From assembly GCA_017416845.1 (NCBI GenBank), contig JAFQBA010000067.1:53454-117453 (forward strand): a DNA stretch of 64,000 nucleotides. Direction: 5' to 3'. The stretch is from Clostridia bacterium. Lineage in GTDB: Bacteria > Bacillota > Clostridia > UMGS1810. Below the pieces are notes generated by a model that was given only the letters and a program-made list of their open reading frames with translations, made no database searches and was not told where the DNA came from. Each line of letters opens with the position of its first letter. Position 1 is the first letter of the stretch. This document shows, piece after piece, positions 15,507 to 23,802 of this stretch. A program made the position numbers and the translations under genes.

Positions 15507-15886
15507 GTTCTTGTTATGGGACAAACGGTGAAGCCGAGAGTTTCACGGGTATAGTCACAAAGAGCCTTAAGTGAGGATTCAACCTCCGAAACCGTTCCTG
15601 TGACAATGAGTGTTCCGCTGAAACGGTCAACAAAGCCAAGCTCTATGCCCGATGCCTTTGTAGCTATGTCGGCAGCGATGATTGCAGTTTCCGACGGAGA
15701 CATGGTAACAATGCCGATTGCCGCTTTTGAATAGTCAATTGCAGGGTCGAGACCGAGCTTTTTGTAGAGAATGCGGTCGGGGTTTGCAATGATGTGAGCA
15801 AGAGAAATCTGTTTACCGGGAACAAGCTCCTGAATTATTCTCATTTTATCTGTAAGGTTTGCTTCTTTGATGTTATCAAGATTCAT
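15503..15886 (-). CDS. EutS/PduU-like circularly permuted BMC-H shell protein
   Basis: A 127-residue shell protein with the permuted BMC fold of PduU/EutS: the family start (RIIQELVPGKQISLAHIIANP) carries the strand that usually ends a BMC domain, followed by AAIGIVTMSPSETAIIAADI and SGTLIVTGTVSEVESSLKAL. Permuted hexamers commonly have a beta-barrel plugging the pore, so it may serve docking or sealing, not transport. GGAGGGTG lies just before the ATG. It is the first gene of the operon and overlaps the GTPase gene by four bases. Confidence 0.88.
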   Translation of the reverse strand: MNLDNIKEANLTDKMRIIQELVPGKQISLAHIIANPDRILYKKLGLDPAIDYSKAAIGIVTMSPSETAIIAADIATKASGIELGFVDRFSGTLIVTGTVSEVESSLKALCDYTRETLGFTVCPITRT

Positions 15887-15931
15887 TTGTCACCCTCCTG
15901 TATTTTGCAGGGATTACATCACCTGCACAAA

Positions 15932-16080
15932 CGGTTGCAAAGGAAAATCGTTTTTCTACTATTATATATAGAAGTAATTATTATCCTGACTTGCAACCGG
16001 AATTTGCTTTGTGTAACCAAAATCCAAACAAATACAAATTCAGTCATAATAAATATACACCATTTCCAACAAAAAGTCAA
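15932..16080 (-). promoter_or_regulatory. BMC operon promoter and candidate operator
   Basis: On the minus strand TTGACT (16075-16080) and TATATT (16052-16057) are 17 bases apart, giving a leader of about 150 bases. Within that leader the arms CGGTTGCAA/TTGCAACCG lie at 15991-15999 and 15932-15940, bracketing a second TATAAT (15961-15966). The 9-bp perfect repeat could be the DeoR operator (inference). Confidence 0.6.
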
Positions 16081-16112
16081 TAGGTTCAAGCAAAAAAATG
16101 AAAAAAACAACA

Positions 16113-16153
16113 TAAAAAAAGAGAGAATCCCAACAAAAGCAAAGATTCAAACA
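16113..16153 (-). repeat. Copy A of a 41-bp intergenic repeat
   Basis: Identical over 41 bp to 32290-32330, and related to 37781-37820. It contains GAATC...GATTC arms 14 bases apart and lies upstream of the BMC promoter on the minus strand. Between it and the terminator at 16203 is AT-rich sequence with no gene. Confidence 0.75.
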
Positions 16154-16202
16154 GATTGCAAATATATAAATCATCAAAATTATACTCTTAATATTAAAAA
16201 TA

Positions 16203-16248
16203 AGGACATTGTTGTACGGATTTTACAATCCGATTTCCACAATGTCCT
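16203..16248 (-). terminator. Terminator-like compound hairpin after the 670-residue protein gene
   Basis: Outer arms AGGACATTGT/ACAATGTCCT enclose an inner hairpin ACGGATT/AATCCG. On the minus strand it is followed by TATTTTTAATATT. A similarly built structure follows the GH42-like gene at 32387-32433. Confidence 0.65.
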
Positions 16249-16300
16249 CAGCCTGACAGGAGCTACATACCAATATATTCAATTTTAAGATGTATAATGT

Positions 16301-18313
16301 TTAGCCTACAAATACGGTAAGAACGCTCCACGCCTTTATGCTTTTGATTTTAATTACATAATCATTTCCCTGTTTTTCAAAATCAAGCTCTCCCTCACCA
16401 TCATATTGAGACATAAAGCTGAATTTTTCACTCACGGGATTTCGTATCACAAGTTTAAGCTCACCGCTGTCTCCGATTGTACAGTTAGTCACAGATACAC
16501 ACACGGTTTTACCCTCTTTGTCACATCGGGGAAGAACAACCGCCGGGAAAGGTGTTATAAGCTTTGATACAAGATTATTGCCGCAAATAAAATCAGCTCC
16601 CCGAAGAATCTGTTCACGTTTTTGGTAACTGATTATCCCCTTCCACGGAACATAACCATATATTGCCCACTTTCCGCCTTTTGGATTTGTTATTATTGCA
16701 GATGCTATTCCAAAAGGATATTCATTCATCTTTGTGAATTTTTCAAGGGGAAGAATGTTTGAATAGTAACCGAGGACATCTATGGGGCATTTGGGATTTT
16801 CAAGATAATATCTTTCGTTCTTACCTTTGACAAATGAAGATGCAATGTAGCTTTCCATCCCTGCATTTATGGGATTTTTCGTCATTTTTTCCTGACATTT
16901 TCCGGCTACGGAGGGCACAAGCTCTTTTGCTTCAACACCAAAATCAAAACCTCTTTTGGAAAGGATGCTGATTGTTTCGCCGTCTGTGACAACATTTTTT
17001 GCCATGAGGTATAAAACTTCTTCATCACTTATAGCGTATGCACAGTCGGGATGCAACAAAAACACTGTTTCATCATCTCTGTCATAAGCTATGGGGAACC
17101 CGTCTCTCGTAAGGATAAGTGCCTTATCGTAATTTTCATTTTTCAGTTCGAAAAAATCACCGTCATCATTCAGTTTCTTTTTATAGGTTTCTTTTGAAAC
17201 AAAAAACTGCATACCCGCCTGATGGCTGTTCATATTATACCGGGAAAGTTTATCCCAGTATTTACGGTAATTTTCAAAAAGCCTGAATTCCTGTTCGTGC
17301 CACTCTATCGGTTCACGCATAGCCATCATCATGGAATATGTCATATCAGTGTTGCCGTTGGCAAAATAATATGAGGTTTCAAAGGCTGTGCCTGCAGGAC
17401 TTTTGCCATATACACAAAAGGGCAGATTTTCAATTTCGGGGCATTTTCTTTTAACATAGTCCGGAAGGCAGGCATTTTGCCAGTTGAGAGTTATCGCTTT
17501 TTTTATGAATACGTTAGGATCGTGGTCATCATATGCTCCTTCACCCGGACGACTCATGGGAATAAGCCCTGTACCATCCTTCATTGCATCGTAGACAAAT
17601 CCATTTCCAAAGCCGGTGTATGCACCAAACAAACCCTGCTGAAGCCCCATAACAGTCTTGGGCGAGATTCTGTGAACGGTTTCGGAAATTTCACGCATCA
17701 AATCATACATACCATCACGAATGAATTCAATCCAGTTTTCTCTTATGCTTATCTCGCCGTGAAGTATTTTGTGGGCAAGTTTTTCACGGGTAAAGCAATA
17801 ATTATATTTTTCATTGAAATTGGCTATGCAGTCATCGCAAAAGCAACCAAAATCTACCGGTGCATGGTTAACCGCTCTGAAATCGTCATCAACCCACAGA
17901 CATTCGGGTTTCAAAGCTTCTATATAATATTCAATTTCACTCAAAAGGTATTTCTTGAAATATTCACCTCTCCAGCAAAAACAATAGTGGGACACACATC
18001 CGTCAGGACCAACAATCGGACGTGCCGGAGAATTTTCGAAAACGAGTCCGGTGCAGTCTTTCGAAGACATATACTGACCGTGACCTATGGAATTACTGAG
18101 CTGTAATGACACCGTCACTCCTGCCTCTTTAAACTTTTCGCTGTATTCCTTAAGCTTTGAGGCGTGACTCTGATGAAATTCCAAAGGCGGAAATCCGTAT
18201 GGAGTTGCAAACCATATGTTATCACAGCTTTTCGGATATTTTTTTATTGCATTTACATAATCATCTATATATTTATCATTTACTGCCGAGCCTAATCTTT
18301 GCATTAATTGCAT
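16301..18313 (-). CDS. Putative (beta/alpha)8-type glycosidase, family unassigned
   Basis: Protein of 670 residues without a signal peptide, hence probably cytosolic. The N-terminal half looks like a TIM barrel of clan GH-A or a neighbouring family: NIWFATPYGFPPLEFH at strand 1, ECLWVDDDFRAVNH carrying an acidic cluster at a strand end, a Cys-rich loop (FGCFCDDCIANF), and EWHEQEFRLFENY. The C-terminal third is beta-rich, as in the accessory domains of GH42-like enzymes. I cannot assign a CAZy family or a substrate. Context (MocA-type oxidoreductase, secreted lyase) points to oligosaccharides imported from outside. GGTG precedes the ATG. It follows the MocA terminator and may depend on read-through or a weak promoter. 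Confidence 0.6.
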   Translation of the reverse strand: MQLMQRLGSAVNDKYIDDYVNAIKKYPKSCDNIWFATPYGFPPLEFHQSHASKLKEYSEKFKEAGVTVSLQLSNSIGHGQYMSSKDCTGLVFENSPARPIVGPDGCVSHYCFCWRGEYFKKYLLSEIEYYIEALKPECLWVDDDFRAVNHAPVDFGCFCDDCIANFNEKYNYCFTREKLAHKILHGEISIRENWIEFIRDGMYDLMREISETVHRISPKTVMGLQQGLFGAYTGFGNGFVYDAMKDGTGLIPMSRPGEGAYDDHDPNVFIKKAITLNWQNACLPDYVKRKCPEIENLPFCVYGKSPAGTAFETSYYFANGNTDMTYSMMMAMREPIEWHEQEFRLFENYRKYWDKLSRYNMNSHQAGMQFFVSKETYKKKLNDDGDFFELKNENYDKALILTRDGFPIAYDRDDETVFLLHPDCAYAISDEEVLYLMAKNVVTDGETISILSKRGFDFGVEAKELVPSVAGKCQEKMTKNPINAGMESYIASSFVKGKNERYYLENPKCPIDVLGYYSNILPLEKFTKMNEYPFGIASAIITNPKGGKWAIYGYVPWKGIISYQKREQILRGADFICGNNLVSKLITPFPAVVLPRCDKEGKTVCVSVTNCTIGDSGELKLVIRNPVSEKFSFMSQYDGEGELDFEKQGNDYVIKIKSIKAWSVLTVFVG

Positions 18314-18374
18314 GGTACATCACCTGATTTCAAATTTTCTGTTATAAATACACTCTTATTGTCGATACTAATAA

Positions 18375-18408
18375 AGGGGTGAAAACCCACGTGGAATCAT
18401 TCACCCCT
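18375..18408 (-). terminator. Terminator after the Gfo/Idh/MocA gene
   Basis: Arms AGGGGTGA (18401-18408, minus strand) and TCACCCCT (18375-18382) around an 18-base loop, followed by TTATTAGT on the minus strand. The T run is short, so read-through into the next gene is possible. Confidence 0.6.
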
Positions 18409-18414
18409 TCTGTC

Positions 18415-19470
18415 TTATACAGTATATTTTATTTTAACTGTGTTTCCTGTTTTTGCCGATTCAACGATTGCCCGACAAACCGTAACCGTGCGTGCACCTT
18501 CACGGCCCGTGGTTATAAGGGGTTTATTCTCAAGAATTGCTTCTCTGAGCTGTTGATGTTCAGCTTTTACATTGTGGTTATTTACAGGTACCTTGATGCA
18601 GTGCTTGATTCCTCTTTCGGCATTCTCGCCAAAATAACCGCCTGCAAACATATCTCTGCTGTCGTCCTTTTCAAGGAAAAGCTGGAACTCACTGCTTGTA
18701 TTATCCACTATTATAGTTCCCTTTGTTCCGTAGACAACAGTCCTCATTGTGTAATTACGTTTGCATCCAAGAGATGTGAACACCTTGCCGATAACATCAT
18801 TGGGGAATTTCAAGATAGCAACGGTTGTATCATTCACAGGCCAACCGGGAAGCATTTTATGATTACTGAATGCGCTGGTTTCTGTGGGATCCCCTGCGAG
18901 CCATCTCAAAAGATCAATTGCATGACATGCACCGCCGATAATAGGCTCACGATCGGCATCAACTCTCCAGTCATCAACACCTCTTACATTAAGATAGTCG
19001 TGAGCATATTCGCTTTCAACAAAATACAAATCTCCTATGAGGCCGCTTTCAATTATTTCTTTTGTTTTTACAAACGCAGGAGCACAGCGACAAACCTGCC
19101 CCACCATAAGAAGCTTGCCTGATTCATCGGCAGCCTTTACCATCTTTTCGCATTCATCCACAAAAAGCGACATAGGCTTTTCACACATAACATGTTTTCC
19201 TGCTTCAAGTGCTTTTATTGTGCATGGCATATGACCTTTGTCTGATGTGGCAACAACAACCACATCTATGTCTTCGTTATTTAACATTTCATCCATATCA
19301 GTGTAGCAGTTTGCATCAAGTCTGAATTCTTCTTTTTTCTTTTCACACTGCTCCATGTGAACATCACAAAGTGCAACAATTTTTGTGTGTTCCATGCTTG
19401 TGAGTGCTATAAGATGAGAGCCTCCAAATCCTCCGCATCCTACAAGTGCATAATTTAAAGTCTTTTCCAT
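18415..19470 (-). CDS. Gfo/Idh/MocA family NAD(P)-dependent oxidoreductase
   Basis: Cytosolic dehydrogenase of 351 residues acting on sugars, inositols or uronic acids. The N-terminal Rossmann motif is ALVGCGGFGGSHLIAL, followed by VVVATSDKGHMPCTIKALEAGKHV; the hallmark EKPMS (MCEKPMSLFVDEC) holds the catalytic lysine. The C-terminal domain contains GGACHAIDLLRWLAG, the His/Asp substrate-site motif. AAGGA precedes the ATG. It is the last gene of the operon encoding the secreted heparinase-like enzyme and S-layer proteins, which suggests it handles a modified sugar released from the same polymer. The exact substrate is not readable from the sequence. Confidence 0.88.
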   Translation of the reverse strand: MEKTLNYALVGCGGFGGSHLIALTSMEHTKIVALCDVHMEQCEKKKEEFRLDANCYTDMDEMLNNEDIDVVVVATSDKGHMPCTIKALEAGKHVMCEKPMSLFVDECEKMVKAADESGKLLMVGQVCRCAPAFVKTKEIIESGLIGDLYFVESEYAHDYLNVRGVDDWRVDADREPIIGGACHAIDLLRWLAGDPTETSAFSNHKMLPGWPVNDTTVAILKFPNDVIGKVFTSLGCKRNYTMRTVVYGTKGTIIVDNTSSEFQLFLEKDDSRDMFAGGYFGENAERGIKHCIKVPVNNHNVKAEHQQLREAILENKPLITTGREGARTVTVCRAIVESAKTGNTVKIKYTV

Positions 19471-19495
19471 TTTTGATAATCCTTTCTGATGTTAA

Positions 19496-22111
19496 TTAAT
19501 TATTTGTTATTATTATTGTACCGGGATTGGTGTAGGGACTGAACACCAACACCTTTGAAAAATCAGAACCCACACTCAGATAATCTGCAATATCTGAAGC
19601 AGATGCCAAGGTAACCTTCGGTTTACCTCTCTCGGTGGTATACATATATATGGCGTATTTTTCGATGGCAACAGCCTCATAATCCATCATGCCAAGCTCA
19701 ATCCCAGAATCTTCCAAGGGGTTTTTGGTAAGTCTTACAATACCTTCGGAATTCGAATACACATTTGCTCTGAACATACGGTTACTGCTTGTGAGATTGG
19801 TTGCCACATCAATGTCATTTTTTATGTAATCATTTTCTTTTTCGTAGAACAGTTCGATTTCTTCAATCTTGCCTGTTACACCATCTTTTCCAAGTCTTAC
19901 AACATCACCGCATTTTAAAGTGTAATTTTTGCTTGTATCCGAAATTGATTTAACATTATGAAGAACACTTTCATCTTTCAAAACATACTCAGCTTCATGA
20001 CCGTCAATGAAACCATAGAGACAGTATGTGTGAACTCCGTCGTTGTCTATTATGTTGTTTATGTAATCTATCACAAACACCGGTGATTCAGAGTCAATTT
20101 TTGTCACGCTTCCGCTCTTCACGATGGCATCTGCAATCTGACCACCCTCCTTGGAAACATAGGCATTTATGGAATATGTTCTGTCATGAGTATAGACAGA
20201 GCGTGTTCTTATGGCATAGCCGTCATCATTTTCGATATCCTCGGGAATTACAAACACACACACCGAAGGCGATATTGGAACTCTTGCGCCGAAAATATAC
20301 TGATAGGCATTATACATGAGCTGGGTGGAGGATGAATGAAGAACACTCACAGAGTCGTCCACTCCGCCGCCTGCCTTTTTGAGAGTATCTACCGCTTTAA
20401 GCTGACCTGATTTGAGATAATATCTGACAAGCTGAGGTTCAACACCGTTTCCGTTGTCAAGATATGAAACAAGGTTATTTCCGTCGGTAGATTCACCGTC
20501 TAAAATAATCTTATCACAAACTTCGACCACGAGCATTTCGCCATCCTGGGTAAACATTTTTGCACAAGTTTTTCCGTTAAGTCCGCTTGTGGTAAGAGCA
20601 TTTATAAAATAGGCATATTTATATGAATTCTGATAGGGCTTGTATGCGGCAATTCTGCCTTCGTGGTCAAGGGGGAACAAACCGCTCTGAGCGAGCTCCA
20701 GCTGTGATACATTTGACGTAAAATTATTTGCAATTTCATATTCAAAACCGTCTATCTTCACGACTTTACCCGGAAGATTTGTTTCGGTTATTGTGCCCTC
20801 TGTTTCTTTGTTGGAATAAATTATCTGTGTAATTTTTTTATCTTTGGTTTGATAAACCGACAACACATCATATTCCGATAGCTCTGAAATGTCCATCTTG
20901 TTGCCAAACTCGTCGAGAAAGATGAGATTATCTGCATTCTTCAAGCTTATACTTCCACCGTTATACATATCATATATAACTTCTTTATTGAGACTTACAG
21001 CCTTTACAACACAGATTTCACAATATGATATGTCAAGAATATCAATGCTTCCGTCATCTCCCGAATCGATAAATTTTAATGTAGTTCCACTCTTTGTAAA
21101 ATCATTATCGCTCAAGCCGAGAGCTTTTCTGCCGTTATATAAAATGTCGGTTGAAAGAGAAATAGAAATCTTTTTTTCCTTGTCTTTGTCGTAATATTTG
21201 AAAACACTGCCGTCAAATCCGGAGATGTCTTCCGACTCTACAATTGTAACATTGTTTGAATTATAATAATCATCTACATGGACGATGGTATTTTTATCAT
21301 TATAATAAAACCTTACCCCATATCCGAAGTAACTGTCATAATTCTTACCGTTTTGTATTTTGTAGATAACATCGTCTATGAGTATTTCATTGTATTCAAG
21401 AGGCTCTATGTCTGCCGCCTGATAGCGTTGAGTCGCTCTGACTGTACCCTCACCGGTCTTTATGCCATGATAAAAATTCAAAACTGTTTCATTTGTATCT
21501 GTTGACAAAACCAAGTCTTCACCATCTATGCCCGTGTATCTGACAACTCTGACATCAAGAGTATCCACAAGAATTTTCAGAACATCTCCCCATTTGGCAT
21601 CGGCATTGTAATCTGAAATATTCACAGAACGGTTAATGTCTGTTTTGGATGCAAGAGTCACATAGCCCATGGGATAACCGCCATAATTCTGAGCAATTTC
21701 TCCATAGCCGAGAAGATTCAGAACAACCTTGTATATCTGAACATAACTCATGGCAGAGTCAGGATTAAACCTGCCATCTCCCACCCCTGACATAAAACCG
21801 TATTTACTTACCGTATTAATCGAAGGGCAGTGCTTATGCTCTTCAGGGACATCCGAAAAAAGACTCTCATCACTGTCAAACGCTGTGATGCCCGCATAAG
21901 AGCATATCAAAGAGGCAAATTCTCCTCTTTTAATTGACTTTGAAGGATTCACATCAGATGCTGTGGCACTGTCTATGATACCGAGAGACGAAAGGAGTCT
22001 GATTTCGTCTTCAACAGTATCGGCAGTTGTTTCTGCGGCAAATACGGGAGTCTGAATCAGAGCAATCGAAAAGCACAGCAGCAAAACAACCGACAACACT
22101 TTTTTAGTCAC
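19496..22111 (-). CDS. Secreted S-layer-homology protein, N-terminal SLH domains
   Basis: Exported cell-surface protein of 871 residues. A signal peptide (TKKVLSVVLLLCFSIALIQT, then VFAAET) is followed by SLH-type repeats up to about residue 140: LGIIDS...SIKRGEFASLI, then CPSINTVSKYGFMSGVGDG with the RFNPDSAMSYVQIYKVVLN signature. SLH domains bind pyruvylated secondary wall polymer. The remaining 700 residues are beta-rich repeats with Asp/Asn-rich turns that I cannot assign to a family. The gene overlaps the upstream SLH gene by 8 bases. It probably anchors or supports polysaccharide binding at the wall (inference). Confidence 0.8.
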   Translation of the reverse strand: MTKKVLSVVLLLCFSIALIQTPVFAAETTADTVEDEIRLLSSLGIIDSATASDVNPSKSIKRGEFASLICSYAGITAFDSDESLFSDVPEEHKHCPSINTVSKYGFMSGVGDGRFNPDSAMSYVQIYKVVLNLLGYGEIAQNYGGYPMGYVTLASKTDINRSVNISDYNADAKWGDVLKILVDTLDVRVVRYTGIDGEDLVLSTDTNETVLNFYHGIKTGEGTVRATQRYQAADIEPLEYNEILIDDVIYKIQNGKNYDSYFGYGVRFYYNDKNTIVHVDDYYNSNNVTIVESEDISGFDGSVFKYYDKDKEKKISISLSTDILYNGRKALGLSDNDFTKSGTTLKFIDSGDDGSIDILDISYCEICVVKAVSLNKEVIYDMYNGGSISLKNADNLIFLDEFGNKMDISELSEYDVLSVYQTKDKKITQIIYSNKETEGTITETNLPGKVVKIDGFEYEIANNFTSNVSQLELAQSGLFPLDHEGRIAAYKPYQNSYKYAYFINALTTSGLNGKTCAKMFTQDGEMLVVEVCDKIILDGESTDGNNLVSYLDNGNGVEPQLVRYYLKSGQLKAVDTLKKAGGGVDDSVSVLHSSSTQLMYNAYQYIFGARVPISPSVCVFVIPEDIENDDGYAIRTRSVYTHDRTYSINAYVSKEGGQIADAIVKSGSVTKIDSESPVFVIDYINNIIDNDGVHTYCLYGFIDGHEAEYVLKDESVLHNVKSISDTSKNYTLKCGDVVRLGKDGVTGKIEEIELFYEKENDYIKNDIDVATNLTSSNRMFRANVYSNSEGIVRLTKNPLEDSGIELGMMDYEAVAIEKYAIYMYTTERGKPKVTLASASDIADYLSVGSDFSKVLVFSPYTNPGTIIITNN

Positions 22112-23789
22112 TCAAAACTCCTCCTTTTACCAATGTTTCATATATGATTTTGGCAGCTTCTGCCCTTGAAGCACTTTTATGCGGTGCAAAGGTTCCATCT
22201 TCAAATCCGTTTATTATTCCCCACTGAGAAATTTGCTCTACAGCATCCATTGCATAAACAGAAACATCGGATTCATCTTTGAAGCTTACATCTGAAACCT
22301 TATGAAGTTCTATATTTGCCGCATTTATCGCTCTATACAGAATAAGCGCCATATCCTGACGTGAAATGGGCTGACCTATGCCGAATTCCGAGCTTGAAAT
22401 ACCGTTTATGAGTTCAAGTTGGCATCCTGTTGCAACATAAGGGAAGCACCAGTGAGAAGACAATACATCACTAAAATCTGTCGTGGCGGTTTTGTCAACT
22501 TCAAAAAAAGCTTCTACAACAAGTTTTATAAATTCTTCTCTGTTTATCTGCCTTTGGGGTTCAAAACGGGTTTCGGATACTCCGTTTAATATACCTCTGG
22601 CATAAAGAGTGTTAATTGCCTTTTGCGCCCACAGGTAGTCTGATATATCTTCAAAACCCACGCCTGTCGGTTCATCGGCAGAAGACTCAATCTTTACCGG
22701 AGGAACAGTCACATTAACAGAAGGTCCCGAAAACGCACCTGAAGATGATGAGCCGCCACCGGATTCCTGTTTTTTCTTGGGCTTATATTTTTTGGCAAGT
22801 TCATGAACTTTTTGAGCCATATCAGCAGTTGAATAATAATCTCCATTTACAAGCTCTAAGTTGGCTTGCTTTTTTTCGGTCAGCGCATAATAAGGTGAAA
22901 AATCTTCATTGAGCAGACTTTCACTTGTTTTGAGAATATTTTCAACTTCCTGATGATTTTTAAGACACTTTAAAGAATAAAGTATTATTCTTTCGTCCAA
23001 AATCTTGGTATAATCATTCAGATTATCAAGTTTGGCGGCATCAAACGACTTATAGAAACCCTCTTCGCCATTACCTTTAATATAAAGCTCATACAAACTG
23101 AAAACCGAACATTTTTTCTCGAGCTCGTCTTTATATTTATGAAAACAATTGCTGATAGCATCCGTCGGCATTTTATTTTTTATATAATGGGCTGTGATGC
23201 CAAGTGCATAGGCATTTTTTAAACCGTCAAGCGATTTAAAGCCCTTGCCCATAAAATCTATGAGAGAAAGCTTTTGCTCACGGGTGCAATCTGACATTTC
23301 ATCGGTATTTATACCAAGAATTGAGCCGTTTGCTTCTATGAGCTCAAGCCTTTCGTCATTTGAGGCATCATCTGCATTATACTCCCCTAAAAACTCAGCC
23401 TCAAACTCAGGAGAGACAAAAAGAAATGCATCAAGATACATCACCGGCTCCATTCCGTCCGGAGAAACCCTCACGCCACGAAAGCCCGACTCTCCGTCAA
23501 GGGTATAGGACAAAGTGAGTTTGCCCGAAGAGTCAAACTTACCTTCTCGGATGTAATCAAAAACATCCATCACGCCGTCAGGCGTCATTGAGGCAATGTC
23601 ATCGGGTGTTTTGCACGGGTTAAAAACTTCAATTGAAGCCATTTTGTTTTCTGCACCCGGGATCGCAATCTCGGCTGTCAGGAGTCTTGTTTCCGAATCG
23701 ATTTCTACGGTTATGTCCGCCAAAGCCGCTGTGCACACAGAAAAAACAGTTATTATACATATTAAAACTGAACAAATTTGTTTTTTCAT
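22104..23789 (-). CDS. Secreted protein with C-terminal SLH repeats
   Basis: Surface protein of 561 residues. A signal peptide (ICSVLICIITVFSVCTAALA) leads into a beta-rich N-terminal domain that mentions motifs of carbohydrate-associated stalk proteins, then a helical middle with many Leu/Lys/Asn residues, then a Gly/Ser linker (GGGSSSSGAFSGPSV). The last 180 residues hold three SLH repeats: DISDYLWAQKAINTLYARGI with FEPQRQINREEFIKLVVEAF, then FPYVATGCQLELINGISSSE, and MDAVEQISQWGIINGFEDG. Wall attachment is therefore C-terminal, opposite to its downstream neighbour. A good GGAG site precedes the ATG. No catalytic domain is recognised. Confidence 0.82.
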   Translation of the reverse strand: MKKQICSVLICIITVFSVCTAALADITVEIDSETRLLTAEIAIPGAENKMASIEVFNPCKTPDDIASMTPDGVMDVFDYIREGKFDSSGKLTLSYTLDGESGFRGVRVSPDGMEPVMYLDAFLFVSPEFEAEFLGEYNADDASNDERLELIEANGSILGINTDEMSDCTREQKLSLIDFMGKGFKSLDGLKNAYALGITAHYIKNKMPTDAISNCFHKYKDELEKKCSVFSLYELYIKGNGEEGFYKSFDAAKLDNLNDYTKILDERIILYSLKCLKNHQEVENILKTSESLLNEDFSPYYALTEKKQANLELVNGDYYSTADMAQKVHELAKKYKPKKKQESGGGSSSSGAFSGPSVNVTVPPVKIESSADEPTGVGFEDISDYLWAQKAINTLYARGILNGVSETRFEPQRQINREEFIKLVVEAFFEVDKTATTDFSDVLSSHWCFPYVATGCQLELINGISSSEFGIGQPISRQDMALILYRAINAANIELHKVSDVSFKDESDVSVYAMDAVEQISQWGIINGFEDGTFAPHKSASRAEAAKIIYETLVKGGVLSD

Positions 23790-23802
23790 TGTGTTCTCCT
23801 TT

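Noticed and set aside
16203..16248. Small RNA gene or riboswitch in the strongly paired region
   Set aside because: A terminator for the adjacent glycosidase explains the pairing and the T-rich end; nothing indicates a ligand-binding core.
14939..16300. Possible glycyl-radical enzyme and activase at the head of the BMC operon
   Set aside because: I looked for the GRE glycine-loop and the radical-SAM CxxxCxxC motif in all frames here and found neither. The only genes are EutP-like, EutS-like and then a glycosidase.
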